Positions 1-6,981 of a DNA stretch of 64,000 bases are shown here, piece by piece; within the stretch, counting starts at the first letter, position 1, and each line of letters begins with the position of its first letter. This stretch comes from Aromatoleum anaerobium. GTDB taxonomy: Bacteria; Pseudomonadota; Gammaproteobacteria; Burkholderiales; Rhodocyclaceae. The position numbers and the translations under genes were made by a program. The stretch lies in NCBI RefSeq assembly GCF_012910705.2, contig NZ_WTVG02000039.1, positions 1 to 64,000 on the forward strand. The letters run 5' to 3'. The notes beneath the pieces were generated by a model, which was given only the letters and a program-made list of their open reading frames with translations, was not told the origin of the DNA and did no database searches.

Positions 1-4
1 GCAT

Positions 5-2152
5 TCAGAATCGATAGCTCGCCCGCACGCCGGCGTACCAGCTGCGCTCCGGGCCGGGTTCGTAGAACCGGCCGTTGCCGTCGCCCACGATCACCGAGGC
101 GACGTGCTCGCGGTCGAACAGGTTGTCGAGCCGCAGCATCTCGTTGAACGTCCACGGGCCGGATTTCTGTTCCGCGGTGAGGCGCAGGTTCACCAGGGCG
201 TGGCCCGGCGCAGCACGCTCGGTGTTAGTGTCCTCGACGTACACCTTGCTGCGATAGAGCGCCTCGAGTGCCGCGGCGATCCCGCCGACGGGGATCCATT
301 CGAGTTCGGCGTAAGCCGACAGGGCAGGAATGCCGGGCAGGCGCCTGCCGTCAGCAATTGTCTTCGCCGCCGTGCCGCTGCCGGTCACGAAGGTTTCGTC
401 GTAGATCGCCTGCAGCCGCGTCACGCTCAGCCGGCCGCGCCAGTTCGGCGAGAATTCGCTGTCGGCCGCGAGCTCGACGCCCCGGCGCAGCGTCGTGCCG
501 GCGTTCTTGAACACAGTGCGTCCGCCGGAACTGCTCTCGACGACCAGTTCGTCGTCGGTGCGCACCTGGAAGATCGCGGCGTTGAGCCGCGTGTTGTCGC
601 CGACGAAAGCCTTCACGCCCAATTCGAGCTGCGTGCTGGTTGCGGGCTCGAGGCCGAAATTGAAACCCGCGGTGCCGCCCGCACCCGAATACGCGAGTTC
701 GGTCATCGTCGGGGTCTCGAAGCCACGCGCGACGCTGCCGTAAAGGTTGAGCGCCGGGCTCAGCTTGTAGACGACGCCGAGCGCCGGGGTCGTCTCGCGG
801 AAGGTAAGCGCGCCGCTGTCGTCGCCGTTCGCGAGGTAGTTGTCATCGACGTCGAATTTCACGCGGCTTTGGCGCAGCCCCGCGGTCCATTGCCACGCCC
901 CCTGTTCCCAGGCGGTCTGCACGTACGGATCGATGCTCGTGACGGTGTCTGTCTCGTCGCGGCGCAGCCGGCCTTTGACCCCGAGGGTCGTGCCGATGAA
1001 GTTCTCGAAGCCCTGGCGGTCATCCTCGGAGCGGTCGACGTCGATGCCCGCGGTGAACGTCAGCTTGCCCGGTCCGAGCTCGCGCTGGCCGATCCAGCGT
1101 GCGCCGACGCCGTGGAAGTCGCGGTCGAAATCGATGACGCCGCCGGAATGCCGCGGGTTGGCCTGCGGGCCGGCCGGGATCGACTGGTACTGCGTGACGC
1201 TGCGCTGCCCGGCATAGGCGACAAGCTGCAGGCGGTCGTCGCCGAAGCGCCGCTCGTAAGTCGCGCCGCCTTGCAGGTGGTCGATGCTCTTGCGCGTGTC
1301 GAATGTTTCGGCGACCGATTCGGCGGCGCGCGGGTCGCGCCGGTAAGTCGCCCACGTCAGGCCCAGCGGGTCCTCGGTATCGGGCTGGCGCAGGCCGCTC
1401 GCCGTCAGCGTCAGCCGGCTGTCGGCGTCCGGCGCGAAGTTCAGCTTCGCGAACGCCTGCTCGCGAGTCGCCGCGCTGTGGTCGCGATAGCCGTCGGTGT
1501 CGAAGCGCGACGCATCGAGCAGGTAGCCGATGCCGTCCTTCTCGCCTTCGCTGCCCACTCCGATCCGCGTCGTGCCCCAGGAGCCGGCAAGCGCACCGCC
1601 GCGCACGCTCGGCGTGCCTTTCGGGTCGCGCGAAAAGAGCTGGATGACGCCGCCCGCGTGGTTGCCGTAGATCGTCGAGAACGGGCCGCGCAGCACTTCG
1701 ATGCGCTCCGCGACGTCGAGGTTGAAGGTCGCGGCCTGACCCTGGCCGTCGGGATTGCTCGCCGGGATGCCGTCGGCGATGAGCTTCACGCCGCGCACGC
1801 CGAAAGCGGAGCGGGCGCCGAAGCCGCGGATCGAGATCTGCAGGTCCTGGGCGTAGTTCTGGCGGTTCTGCACGACGAGTCCGGGAATGCCGGCCAGTGC
1901 TTCGGAGGCGTTGACGCCGAGGTTTCCTGCCCGGACCCTGGCCATGTCGACGACATCGACGGAAAACGGCAGGTCGAAGCTCTCGGCCTCGACGCGGCTG
2001 CCGGTGACGACGACCGGATTCAGTACCGGCGCCGCGTCGGCAGCGAAAACCGGCGCCGAGCCGACGCCGGCGAGGCCGGCGAGCAGCGCCAGCGCGACGC
2101 GACGCAGGCGGGGACGGGGAGCGTTGTCGTTGGGCGTTGAAGGGCGATTCAT
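5..2152 (-). CDS. TonB-dependent outer-membrane receptor (YncD-like)
   Basis: A 715-residue outer-membrane receptor that would import a substrate using TonB energy; the substrate cannot be told from the sequence. The start at 2152 has an AGGA ribosome site about ten bases upstream and gives a signal peptide (Arg-rich N-terminus, hydrophobic stretch, Ala-Asp-Ala cleavage region around residue 38); a longer in-frame extension to 2263 lacks this logic. A TonB-box-like stretch (NPVVVTGSR) is followed by the plug domain with ISIRGFGARS and IEVLRGPFSTIYG, then a beta-barrel ending in Phe, as porin-like proteins do. The arrangement resembles the YncD group of receptors, some of which take up small cofactors such as PQQ; that is only a hint. 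It stands alone next to an IS remnant. Confidence 0.9.
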   Translation of the reverse strand: MNRPSTPNDNAPRPRLRRVALALLAGLAGVGSAPVFAADAAPVLNPVVVTGSRVEAESFDLPFSVDVVDMARVRAGNLGVNASEALAGIPGLVVQNRQNYAQDLQISIRGFGARSAFGVRGVKLIADGIPASNPDGQGQAATFNLDVAERIEVLRGPFSTIYGNHAGGVIQLFSRDPKGTPSVRGGALAGSWGTTRIGVGSEGEKDGIGYLLDASRFDTDGYRDHSAATREQAFAKLNFAPDADSRLTLTASGLRQPDTEDPLGLTWATYRRDPRAAESVAETFDTRKSIDHLQGGATYERRFGDDRLQLVAYAGQRSVTQYQSIPAGPQANPRHSGGVIDFDRDFHGVGARWIGQRELGPGKLTFTAGIDVDRSEDDRQGFENFIGTTLGVKGRLRRDETDTVTSIDPYVQTAWEQGAWQWTAGLRQSRVKFDVDDNYLANGDDSGALTFRETTPALGVVYKLSPALNLYGSVARGFETPTMTELAYSGAGGTAGFNFGLEPATSTQLELGVKAFVGDNTRLNAAIFQVRTDDELVVESSSGGRTVFKNAGTTLRRGVELAADSEFSPNWRGRLSVTRLQAIYDETFVTGSGTAAKTIADGRRLPGIPALSAYAELEWIPVGGIAAALEALYRSKVYVEDTNTERAAPGHALVNLRLTAEQKSGPWTFNEMLRLDNLFDREHVASVIVGDGNGRFYEPGPERSWYAGVRASYRF

Positions 2153-2357
2153 CGGTCGGTGTCCTGTCAGGGGTCGATTGTCCGGGGCGTTGGGGGTCGA
2201 CTGTACGGGTCCGCCAGTATTTCCGCATCGCCAAGGATGGGGAAAGGTCCTGCAGAAAATCATGAGACCGGCGTATCGGGGCAGGCCGCTCCTGAAGCTG
2301 TCCCCGTTTGATGGACGCCATGAAGTGCGGTTCTAAGGCTTCATGGAGGAACGTGAG

Positions 2358-2663
2358 ATGAAAGCGACAATTCCGAAGCGGGTCTATACAGCGCAGTTTC
2401 GCGAGGCCGCGGTGCGGCAGGTGATCGATGCCGGACGCAGCTCAAGCGAGGTGGCGCGCAGTCTGGACATTTCGTCGAAGACGTTGGGCAACTGGGTGCG
2501 CCAGGCGCGCCGCGGCAAACCGCTCGTCAAGCGCGCGGCAGCGGTGCAGGTCGATGAGGCCCACGCCGAGCTGAGCCGCCTGCGCAGCGAGGTGGTACGG
2601 CTGCGGGTGGGCAACGAAATTTTAAAGCGGGCGGCGGCGTACCTCGCGAGGGAGTCGCGGTGA
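2358..2663 (+). CDS. IS3-family transposase OrfA
   Basis: About 101 residues: a helix-turn-helix transposase subunit that binds IS ends. The N-terminus (YTAQFREAAVRQV) and the SLDISSKTLGNWV recognition helix are typical of the IS3 OrfA/HTH_8 family; the C-terminal half has a heptad pattern of Leu/Val ending in EILKRAAAYLARES, the usual dimerisation and frameshift region. I take the ATG at 2358 because GGAGG lies eight bases before it; an upstream ATG at 2343 would add five residues. It overlaps the start of orfB by four bases. With orfB destroyed, this protein cannot support transposition by itself. Confidence 0.8.
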   Translation: MKATIPKRVYTAQFREAAVRQVIDAGRSSSEVARSLDISSKTLGNWVRQARRGKPLVKRAAAVQVDEAHAELSRLRSEVVRLRVGNEILKRAAAYLARESR

Positions 2664-3024
2664 AGTACGCCTGGATCGCGACTGACGCGCGATCTGCGCG
2701 AAGCCGGTTACGCGGTCAATCACAAGCGGGTGCGCCGGCTGATGCTGCGCGAGGGTTTGCAGGCGCGGCGCCGGCGCCGCTTCGTGCGCACGACCGATTC
2801 GCGCCACTGCCTGCCGGTGGCGCCGAACCTGCTCGAACGCGACTTCAACGCGAGCGCGCCGAACCAGAAGTGGGTCGCCGACATCACCTACGTTGCGACC
2901 GACGAGGGGCTGGTTGTATGTGGCGCTGGTGTTGGACCTGTTCAGCCGCCGCTTGGTCGGCTGGGCGATGAGCGATCGCATCGATACTCGCCTCACGACG
3001 GACGCGCTGGCCTTGGCGCTGGGC
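2660..3024 (+). pseudogene. IS3-family transposase OrfB, degenerate
   Basis: Starts correctly (MKYAWIA) but soon leaves frame: about 45 expected residues are missing after codon 7, the reading resumes in another frame as DLREAGYAVNHKRVRRLML and continues to VADITYVATDEG. There one extra base (around 2911) shifts it again into WLYVALVLDLFSRRLVGWAM. The DDE core is therefore split between frames; only the first Asp region (DITY) and second Asp region (LDLFSRR) remain. The gene ends abruptly after LALALG at about 3024, where homology to a flavoprotein C-terminus begins. Internal deletion, frameshift and truncation all indicate a dead copy. Confidence 0.8.
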
Positions 3025-3265
3025 CTCACCGTGCCGGGCAAGGACAGGATCCTCGGGGTGACGATCGTCGGCGAGCACGCGGGCGACCTGATTGCGGAGT
3101 ATGTGTTCGCAATGCGCCACGGGCTCGGCCTCAACAAGATCCTCGGCACGATCCACATTTACCCGACGCTGGCCGAGGCCAACAAGTACGCTGCCGGCGA
3201 GTGGAAACGCGCCCACGCGCCGCAGAAACTGCTTGAATGGGCCGGCCGTTTCCACGGCTGGCGGC
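3025..3265 (+). pseudogene. 3' fragment of a TVP38-linked pyridine nucleotide-disulfide oxidoreductase gene
   Basis: About 80 codons in frame with the last orfB segment encode LTVPGKDRILGV through APQKLLEWAGRFHGWRR. This is almost identical in protein to the C-terminal interface domain of the intact flavoprotein on the opposite strand at about 59440-59675. The DNA differs at many third positions, so this is an old paralogue or exchanged copy rather than a recent duplication or assembly artefact. It includes the HIYPTLAE stretch that carries the catalytic His-Glu pair of this family, but no FAD or NAD domain. After 3265 the two copies diverge. Its junction with the IS suggests an IS-mediated deletion removed the rest. 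Confidence 0.8.
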
Positions 3266-3281
3266 GGGCTCGGCCAAGCCC

Positions 3282-3301
3282 GCCGCGGCCACGGCCGCGG
3301 C
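3282..3301. repeat. GC-only inverted repeat
   Basis: GCCGCGGCC and GGCCGCGGC face each other with a two-base centre, between the flavoprotein fragment and the end of the convergent Yip1-like gene. It could act as a bidirectional stem-loop terminator, but there is no T run, and such palindromes arise easily in DNA this GC-rich. Confidence 0.35.
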
Positions 3302-3333
3302 GGCCGGGCAGGCATCGAACTCGGCAGGCTCCC

Positions 3334-3906
3334 CTACGACAGGAGCAGCGGCGCGGCCGCGACCAGCACCAGAGCGCCCCACGCGAGCACGCCGAGGCTG
3401 ATGACCTGGACCGCGACGTCGCTGGCATTCACGTCCTCCTCGACGCCGAGCAGCCGTTCAACGCCGTGGTGGATCAGGACACCCGACGCGAGAAGCGCCG
3501 CGAACGCGATAAGGACGACAACCCAGACTTGACCGGCGAGCAGCGCGAGCGATGAAAGCCACAGCGGCACCGGTGCGATCCCCGCCACCGCATACGCGCC
3601 GCCCAGATCGCCGCTTGCTCCCTTGGCGGTGCAGGCCCTGCGGATCACTCCGGCCATCAGCGGAACGCTGATCTGCTCCGCGATGAAGAACAGCAGCGCA
3701 CCAAGCATCCAGGCGCCGAACGGTACGCCCGGAAAAACGGTAGCGCCGACGCCCGACGCCGCCTGCAAAATCATCACCGGCGGAAGGATCGACAACGGCA
3801 ACACGAGCATCAGGAACAGCTTCCCCTGACTCGGGTGCCTGCGCTGCACATCGTCCCAGCCGCGATGGGTTGAAAAGAGCATCATCGGATATTGCATCAG
3901 ATTCAT
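3334..3906 (-). CDS. Yip1/DUF1282-like integral membrane protein
   Basis: 190 residues with about five hydrophobic segments (roughly residues 30-50, 65-85, 100-120, 122-145 and 160-188), beginning with MNLMQYPMML and a short soluble N-terminus containing a Trp-Asp motif. The overall pattern matches the bacterial Yip1-domain/DUF1282 family of unknown function. A good ribosome site (AAGGAG) lies ten bases before the start at 3906. It is convergent with the flavoprotein fragment and not in an obvious operon. The family name rests on pattern recognition. Confidence 0.7.
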   Translation of the reverse strand: MNLMQYPMMLFSTHRGWDDVQRRHPSQGKLFLMLVLPLSILPPVMILQAASGVGATVFPGVPFGAWMLGALLFFIAEQISVPLMAGVIRRACTAKGASGDLGGAYAVAGIAPVPLWLSSLALLAGQVWVVVLIAFAALLASGVLIHHGVERLLGVEEDVNASDVAVQVISLGVLAWGALVLVAAAPLLLS

Positions 3907-4159
3907 GGTTCTCTACTCCTTATGCCGTTTGGACCCTGGAGCGCGCGGCGCGCCGAGTGATGCACATGCCAGCAGGTGCAACTTGAATACTACTCGGCGC
4001 TTCTGGAATCGCAAGGACCGCACGCGGAGCAATCGCCGTTTCCCCGCAATCCGAAGCGAAAACGGGGCGATGCCCGGCACTGGCAACTGCACGCACGTTT
4101 GCACGCTGTCGATCTTGGCACTGTCGTGCGAGGTTGCCGAGAGAGCCGCCAAAGACTAC

Positions 4160-4191
4160 GATGTGTATATATGAATTAAATGATACACATC
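4160..4191. promoter_or_regulatory. Palindromic operator upstream of vapB
   Basis: GATGTGTAT at 4160-4168 is repeated exactly inverted as ATACACATC at 4183-4191, with an AT-rich 14-base centre (ATATGAATTAAATG). It abuts the probable vapB start codon at 4192. VapB/VapBC complexes repress their own operon through such inverted repeats, and the AT-rich centre may hold the -10 element. The position argues for the 4192 start rather than the ATG at 4180, which lies inside the palindrome. Confidence 0.65.
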
Positions 4192-4386
4192 ATGCGTACC
4201 AACATCGTGATTGACGACAAGCTGATGAACGAGACACTTCGCGTAACAGGATTGAAAACCAAGCGTGAAGCGGTGGAGCTTGGCCTTCGGACGCTGCTTC
4301 GCCTTCGACAGCAGGAAGAGATTCGCCGGTTTCGCGGAAAGCTCAACTGGCAGGGAGATCTTGACGCGATGAGGACGGACAAGTGA
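4192..4386 (+). CDS. vapB: VapB-type antitoxin
   Basis: About 64 residues. The N-terminal MRTNIVIDDKLMNETLRVTG is a ribbon-helix-helix/DUF2191 DNA-binding module, followed by KTKREAVELGLRTLLRLRQQ, the usual second helix, and a short Trp-containing C-terminal tail (FRGKLNWQGDL) that in this family threads into the toxin active site. The gene overlaps the toxin gene by four bases (GTGA), so the pair is translationally coupled. A start at 4180 is possible but would put the codons inside the operator palindrome. Expected role: neutralise VapC and repress the operon. Confidence 0.85.
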   Translation: MRTNIVIDDKLMNETLRVTGLKTKREAVELGLRTLLRLRQQEEIRRFRGKLNWQGDLDAMRTDK

Positions 4387-4784
4387 TTTTGGTCGATTCT
4401 AGCGTTTGGATCGATTATTTCCGGGGAACCGTTACGCCCCAAACGGAAAAACTGGACTCGCTGCTTGGGGTAGAACCCATTGCCACAGGGGACTTGATTC
4501 TGACCGAGGTGCTGCAGGGCTTCACGAGCGAGCGCGACTTCAATAAAGCCAGAGCACTCATGGCTTCGCTGATCGTGGTTGCCCTGGGAGGGCAAGAAAT
4601 TGCCATTCAAGCAGCCAGGAACTTTCGTTCGCTGCGAGCGCTGGGAGTAACGGTGCGAAAAACGATTGATACCGTGATTGCGACCCGATGCATAGAAAGC
4701 GGGCTGGATTTGCTGTACAGCGACAGGGATTTTGAGCCGTTTGTTGAGCACTTGGGCCTCCGATCCGCCCTCACCGAAATCTAA
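4383..4784 (+). CDS. vapC: VapC-type PIN-domain ribonuclease toxin
   Basis: 133 residues starting at GTG, covering one PIN domain. The acidic metal-binding residues expected for the nuclease are all present: Asp5 (MILVDSS), Glu42 (ILTEVLQG), Asp96 (KTIDTVIA) and Asp114/Asp116 (LYSDRDF). The length is normal for VapC, so the toxin should be functional. Known VapC toxins cleave initiator tRNA or rRNA; the target here is unknown. It is coupled to vapB by a four-base overlap. No third gene belongs to the operon. Confidence 0.9.
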   Translation: MILVDSSVWIDYFRGTVTPQTEKLDSLLGVEPIATGDLILTEVLQGFTSERDFNKARALMASLIVVALGGQEIAIQAARNFRSLRALGVTVRKTIDTVIATRCIESGLDLLYSDRDFEPFVEHLGLRSALTEI

Positions 4785-4828
4785 CGACGGAGGTGGAGAA
4801 GCAGGCAGACAGCGCAGCTGTCGAATGA

Positions 4829-5032
4829 GTATCGCCTCGACGTGGAGAGTGTGCGAAGCAACGAACAGCGGATACAGTCGTTCGCGTATGTGTTGATGTG
4901 CTGGCAGTGCTGACGGTGGTGCATACGGTTCGCGAAGATGCCCTGCGGATTGTCAGTTTCCGACCGGCGAGTGAAGAGGAAAGGAGCGCTTACCATGGCT
5001 GGCTCGAAGAGGACTTCAATGGCAACCAATGA
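4829..5032 (+). pseudogene. BrnT toxin, C-terminal remnant
   Basis: An open stretch without its own good start codon. Its last about 48 codons read VLTVVHTVREDALRIVSFRP followed by ASEEERSAY, the characteristic final strand and helix of BrnT ribonuclease toxins (VVVHT..., IRIISAR-A...ERR-YE). It ends at a TGA at 5030-5032, inside the beginning of brnA, as brnT genes normally overlap brnA. The N-terminal half with the catalytic basic residues is absent: the frame closes at a stop at 4826, and no BrnT-like sequence was seen further upstream. Identification is by motif, not alignment score. Confidence 0.65.
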
Positions 5033-5333
5033 GATGCACGCCACTCGCAAAGGCGGCGAAAGCAAGACCGACTTGGCGAAAGTACGAGCCGGGACGCCGT
5101 ATGTCTGGGACGGCAAGAACGAGGACGAACGGCCGCTGACACGTGAAGAAATGCAGGCCGGAATCGAGGCGTACCGTAAGCAACGTGGGCGACCCACTGG
5201 AAGTGACAAAGAGTCGACTACGATTCGTTTCGACCGAGACGTCCTCGCCGCCTTCCGTGCCGCTGGCCCCGGCTGGCAGACACGCATGAATGCGGCGCTA
5301 CGCGACTGGCTCAAGACTCACTCTGCAACGTAA
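4995..5333 (+). CDS. brnA: BrnA-family antitoxin
   Basis: 112 residues from the ATG at 4995, which has AAGGAG eight bases upstream; a longer frame from 4938 would run through the brnT remnant and is less likely. The C-terminal part (STTIRFDRDVLAAFRAAGPG, then WQTRMNAALRDWL) is the hallmark ribbon-helix-helix domain of BrnA antitoxins. The middle (PLTREEMQAGIEAYRKQRGRP) is the linker that contacts the toxin. BrnA normally neutralises BrnT and represses the brnTA operon. Here the toxin gene is truncated, so this is an orphan antitoxin that may still act as a DNA-binding regulator or counter related toxins. Confidence 0.8.
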   Translation: MAGSKRTSMATNEMHATRKGGESKTDLAKVRAGTPYVWDGKNEDERPLTREEMQAGIEAYRKQRGRPTGSDKESTTIRFDRDVLAAFRAAGPGWQTRMNAALRDWLKTHSAT

Positions 5334-5353
5334 TGTCTGGGGCATAACGTTCC

Positions 5354-5411
5354 GCATAACCGGGTGGCAATGGAGCGCAGCGGAATTGCCAGTCCGAGTT
5401 GATCGTTGGGC
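5354..5411 (-). repeat. attC-like recombination site of cassette 2
   Basis: Read on the minus strand it begins GCCCAAC (5411-5405) directly after the stop of the membrane-protein gene and ends GTTATGC (5360-5354). The interior contains the inverted repeat TGGCAAT/ATTGCCA (about 5365-5390). Size (58 bases), outer core sites and inner stem fit an integron attC, although the right-hand core departs from the GTTRRRY consensus at one position. A second GCATAAC copy at 5342-5348 makes the exact outer edge uncertain. On the other side lies brnA in the opposite orientation. Confidence 0.5.
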
Positions 5412-5412
5412 G

Positions 5413-6057
5413 TCATTTAAGCAACCCTGCGATTTCGACCCCGGCAGTGCTCAGGACCACCCCGACGAAAAGCCATGATGCTCCTATAGCTGAGATGTGG
5501 ACTCCGCCGGTCCCTGTGGCCTCAAGCTTTGCACGAATCGCGTTGTCTTCTGCTTGCCGTGCCCGCTCTTCATTCTTCAGCGCTTCAGCTGTTTTCCGGA
5601 ACTTTTCGTCCATCTCCTTTTCGGTGCTGCTGATGCGCTCGTGAATGAGAGAGATGTTTCTTTCCAGAGCGTCGAGGCGGGTATCAATCGTCGGATTCTG
5701 GCCTGCTCCCTGCGTAGCGTACCCTCTGGCTTTGCAGGTAGCGGCAGAAAGAGAGGCAGCGCCAGCGGCAATGACAACGTTTCTTCGCCGGAGAGGAAAA
5801 CGCTCGACCCATGACTTTGCCTTCGCTGCAAAAGACGGATGCCCAAACAACGCTCGGGTTTCGGAAATTCCCCAAATCACCGTGGCAATGCCAAGGAGTT
5901 GGAGAACGAGCCCTGTGAGCCGGATCACGGGTTCAGGCGTGTGTGGCCGAAGAGACACAATCAAGGCGGCCGAAATTACACCGAGGGCCAGCCAAGCGAA
6001 GCGGGCTTCGACCAGCCAAGGCCACAGTTGCTTAACCCGAGACACGCTGATAGGCAC
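5413..6057 (-). CDS. Cassette-borne membrane protein of unknown function
   Basis: 214 residues from a GTG start with a strong AAGGAGG site five bases upstream; that site lies just inside the cassette, after the GTTGGGC core. Two hydrophobic segments near the N-terminus (about residues 20-38 and 45-65) precede a third short one at about 92-107. Next comes a charged helical stretch, about residues 125-180, rich in Glu/Lys/Arg with heptads (RLDALERNISLIHERISS), probably a coiled coil. A C-terminal hydrophobic segment (residues 190-212) completes it. I recognise no family. Flanking attC-like sites on both sides mark it as a gene cassette, and lower GC and AT-ending codons set it apart from the chromosomal genes nearby. 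Confidence 0.7.
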   Translation of the reverse strand: MPISVSRVKQLWPWLVEARFAWLALGVISAALIVSLRPHTPEPVIRLTGLVLQLLGIATVIWGISETRALFGHPSFAAKAKSWVERFPLRRRNVVIAAGAASLSAATCKARGYATQGAGQNPTIDTRLDALERNISLIHERISSTEKEMDEKFRKTAEALKNEERARQAEDNAIRAKLEATGTGGVHISAIGASWLFVGVVLSTAGVEIAGLLK

Positions 6058-6074
6058 GGAGGCCTCCTTATGAC

Positions 6075-6137
6075 GCCCAACGTGATAGCTCAGGGACGCG
6101 CCGCTTGCGGCGCGTCCCCTGCAGCGCCCTGTTGGGC
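6075..6137 (-). repeat. attC recombination site of cassette 1
   Basis: On the minus strand the site reads GCCCAAC (6137-6131), a perfect 12-base stem GGGACGCGCCGC/GCGGCGCGTCCC (6107-6118 with 6093-6104, two-base loop), then GTTGGGC (6081-6075). The outer cores fit RYYYAAC and GTTRRRY exactly, and the GGGACGC...GCGTCCC-TGAGCT interior is the layout commonly seen in chromosomal-integron attC sites. The stop codon of the nucleotidyltransferase gene falls within it, as often happens in cassettes. This is the clearest evidence for an integron here. Confidence 0.75.
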
Positions 6138-6464
6138 CGGCCGTTCATACACAATGCGACTTCCGACAATCAAGCCAGCATGAACGACTGGCGTCTCAAT
6201 GGGGCCGCCGTACCACTGAAGGTCAACTGCAAACGGAATACGCAACGAAATGGAGCAGCGAAGTTGTGCTGCCTCGGCGATCCAAGTGGCAAGAGAGCCG
6301 GAGTCACCCCGCCTTGTGGTTATTTCAATGGCGACATCGAGGTCGCTATCGTGTCGGTTGTCGCCCCTCACGCGACTTCCAAACAAGTAAGCCTTCTCTA
6401 CAACAGGCTCTGTTGCGGCCCACGAGGCGACCATTTCGGACAGCGTTTCAATAGAAATCACCAT
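6090..6464 (-). CDS. Minimal nucleotidyltransferase-fold protein (cassette gene)
   Basis: 124 residues. The MNT signature GSRVRGDNRHDSDLDVAIE near residues 30-48 has the Gly-Ser and the two catalytic Asp residues (SDLD), and a third acidic residue follows in FAVDLQWYG. Such proteins transfer nucleotides to proteins or RNA, most often as antitoxins that AMPylate a HEPN partner. No HEPN gene is adjacent within this cassette. The ATG at 6464 overlaps the upstream lipoprotein stop (TGATG), so the two are translated together; a TTG one codon earlier is unlikely. The C-terminus (QQGAAGDAPQAARP) is encoded by the attC site and may not be functionally conserved. Confidence 0.75.
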   Translation of the reverse strand: MVISIETLSEMVASWAATEPVVEKAYLFGSRVRGDNRHDSDLDVAIEITTRRGDSGSLATWIAEAAQLRCSISLRIPFAVDLQWYGGPIETPVVHAGLIVGSRIVYERPAQQGAAGDAPQAARP

Positions 6465-6847
6465 CAATCCTTGTATTGAACGGCGTCACCGACACAAACT
6501 ATGGACGACCAGCAATTATTTATCCAATCAGCCCCTGAGTTAATTTGACAGACCACGTTGACGACTGCATCTGCATCAAGCGAGGCTGCTCGTAATTTCA
6601 CGCCCTCTATTGCCTCGGCCTCAGTGAGTTGTTGGCGCTGATAAGCATTGCGATGGCACGAAAGCCCCTTAACGGCAGCGAGAACTGTATGGGGGCGTGT
6701 AGTCGGTCCACGCACAACCTCCATCGAAGCAACCCGAGCGCGTTGATCGCCTGTAAGGCTTCCGACATCCGGATTAGTAGCGCAACCCGTTAAGCTCGCG
6801 AGTGCCAGCAGCATTGCAAATAGTGAAACCGTATCTTGAGTTGCCAT
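6464..6847 (-). CDS. RcsF-like Cys-containing lipoprotein (cassette gene)
   Basis: 127 residues. A lipobox LASLTGC (Cys about residue 22) follows a short hydrophobic signal, so it should be lipidated and anchored in the outer or inner membrane. The mature part has a Cys-His (LSCHRNAY), then a stretch ASLDADAVVNVVC, and a final Cys-rich segment (NNCWSSIVCVGDAV). This layout resembles RcsF and related DUF4156 lipoproteins, which form disulfides and sense envelope stress; similarity is partial and judged by eye. AGGGAG lies eight bases before the ATG, inside the cassette. It shares the cassette with the downstream nucleotidyltransferase, an odd pairing. Confidence 0.7.
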   Translation of the reverse strand: MATQDTVSLFAMLLALASLTGCATNPDVGSLTGDQRARVASMEVVRGPTTRPHTVLAAVKGLSCHRNAYQRQQLTEAEAIEGVKLRAASLDADAVVNVVCQINSGADWINNCWSSIVCVGDAVQYKD

Positions 6848-6863
6848 GTTTCGCACTCCCTGC

Positions 6864-6981
6864 GCCCAACGTATGGTCGACACCAAGTGTCGGGATAAAA
6901 GTGCTATCGGACACTGCGGATATCCCGCCGGCCGCTGACAAGCCGCTGTTTTGCAAGGTAGCATTCTGGCTCCCATATGTC
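6864..6981 (-). other. attI-like junction and intI upstream region
   Basis: The core GTTGGGC (6870-6864 on the minus strand) sits 17 bases before the first cassette gene and marks the attI/cassette joint. Between it and the integrase start on the plus strand lie a short inverted repeat CGACAC/GTGTCG (6878-6892) and a spaced pair ATCGGACAC (6906-6914) and GTGTCCGAT (6985-6993) that may be integrase binding elements. I could not identify a cassette promoter or a LexA site with confidence. Confidence 0.45.

Larger units (their letters stand above)
2293..3024 (+). mobile_element. IS3-family insertion sequence remnant
   Basis: Carries an intact-looking orfA and a badly damaged orfB with the typical short overlap between them. 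A likely left end starts near 2293 (TGAAGCTGTCCCCG), but no matching right end or target duplication is visible because the element is cut off at about 3024, where the sequence changes to the 3' part of an unrelated flavoprotein gene. The element is therefore dead. The left-end position is a guess from the TG start and GC-rich tip. Confidence 0.6.

Noticed and set aside
3893-4179. Short frames (60-90 codons) in both directions before vapB
   Set aside because: No ribosome site, no recognisable domain and Cys/Arg-rich composition; treated as spacer between the Yip1-like gene and vapBC.
4778-4830. Possible attC beginning with ATCTAAC just after vapC
   Set aside because: It matches the left core by chance, but no GTTRRRY partner or inner stem occurs within 150 bases.
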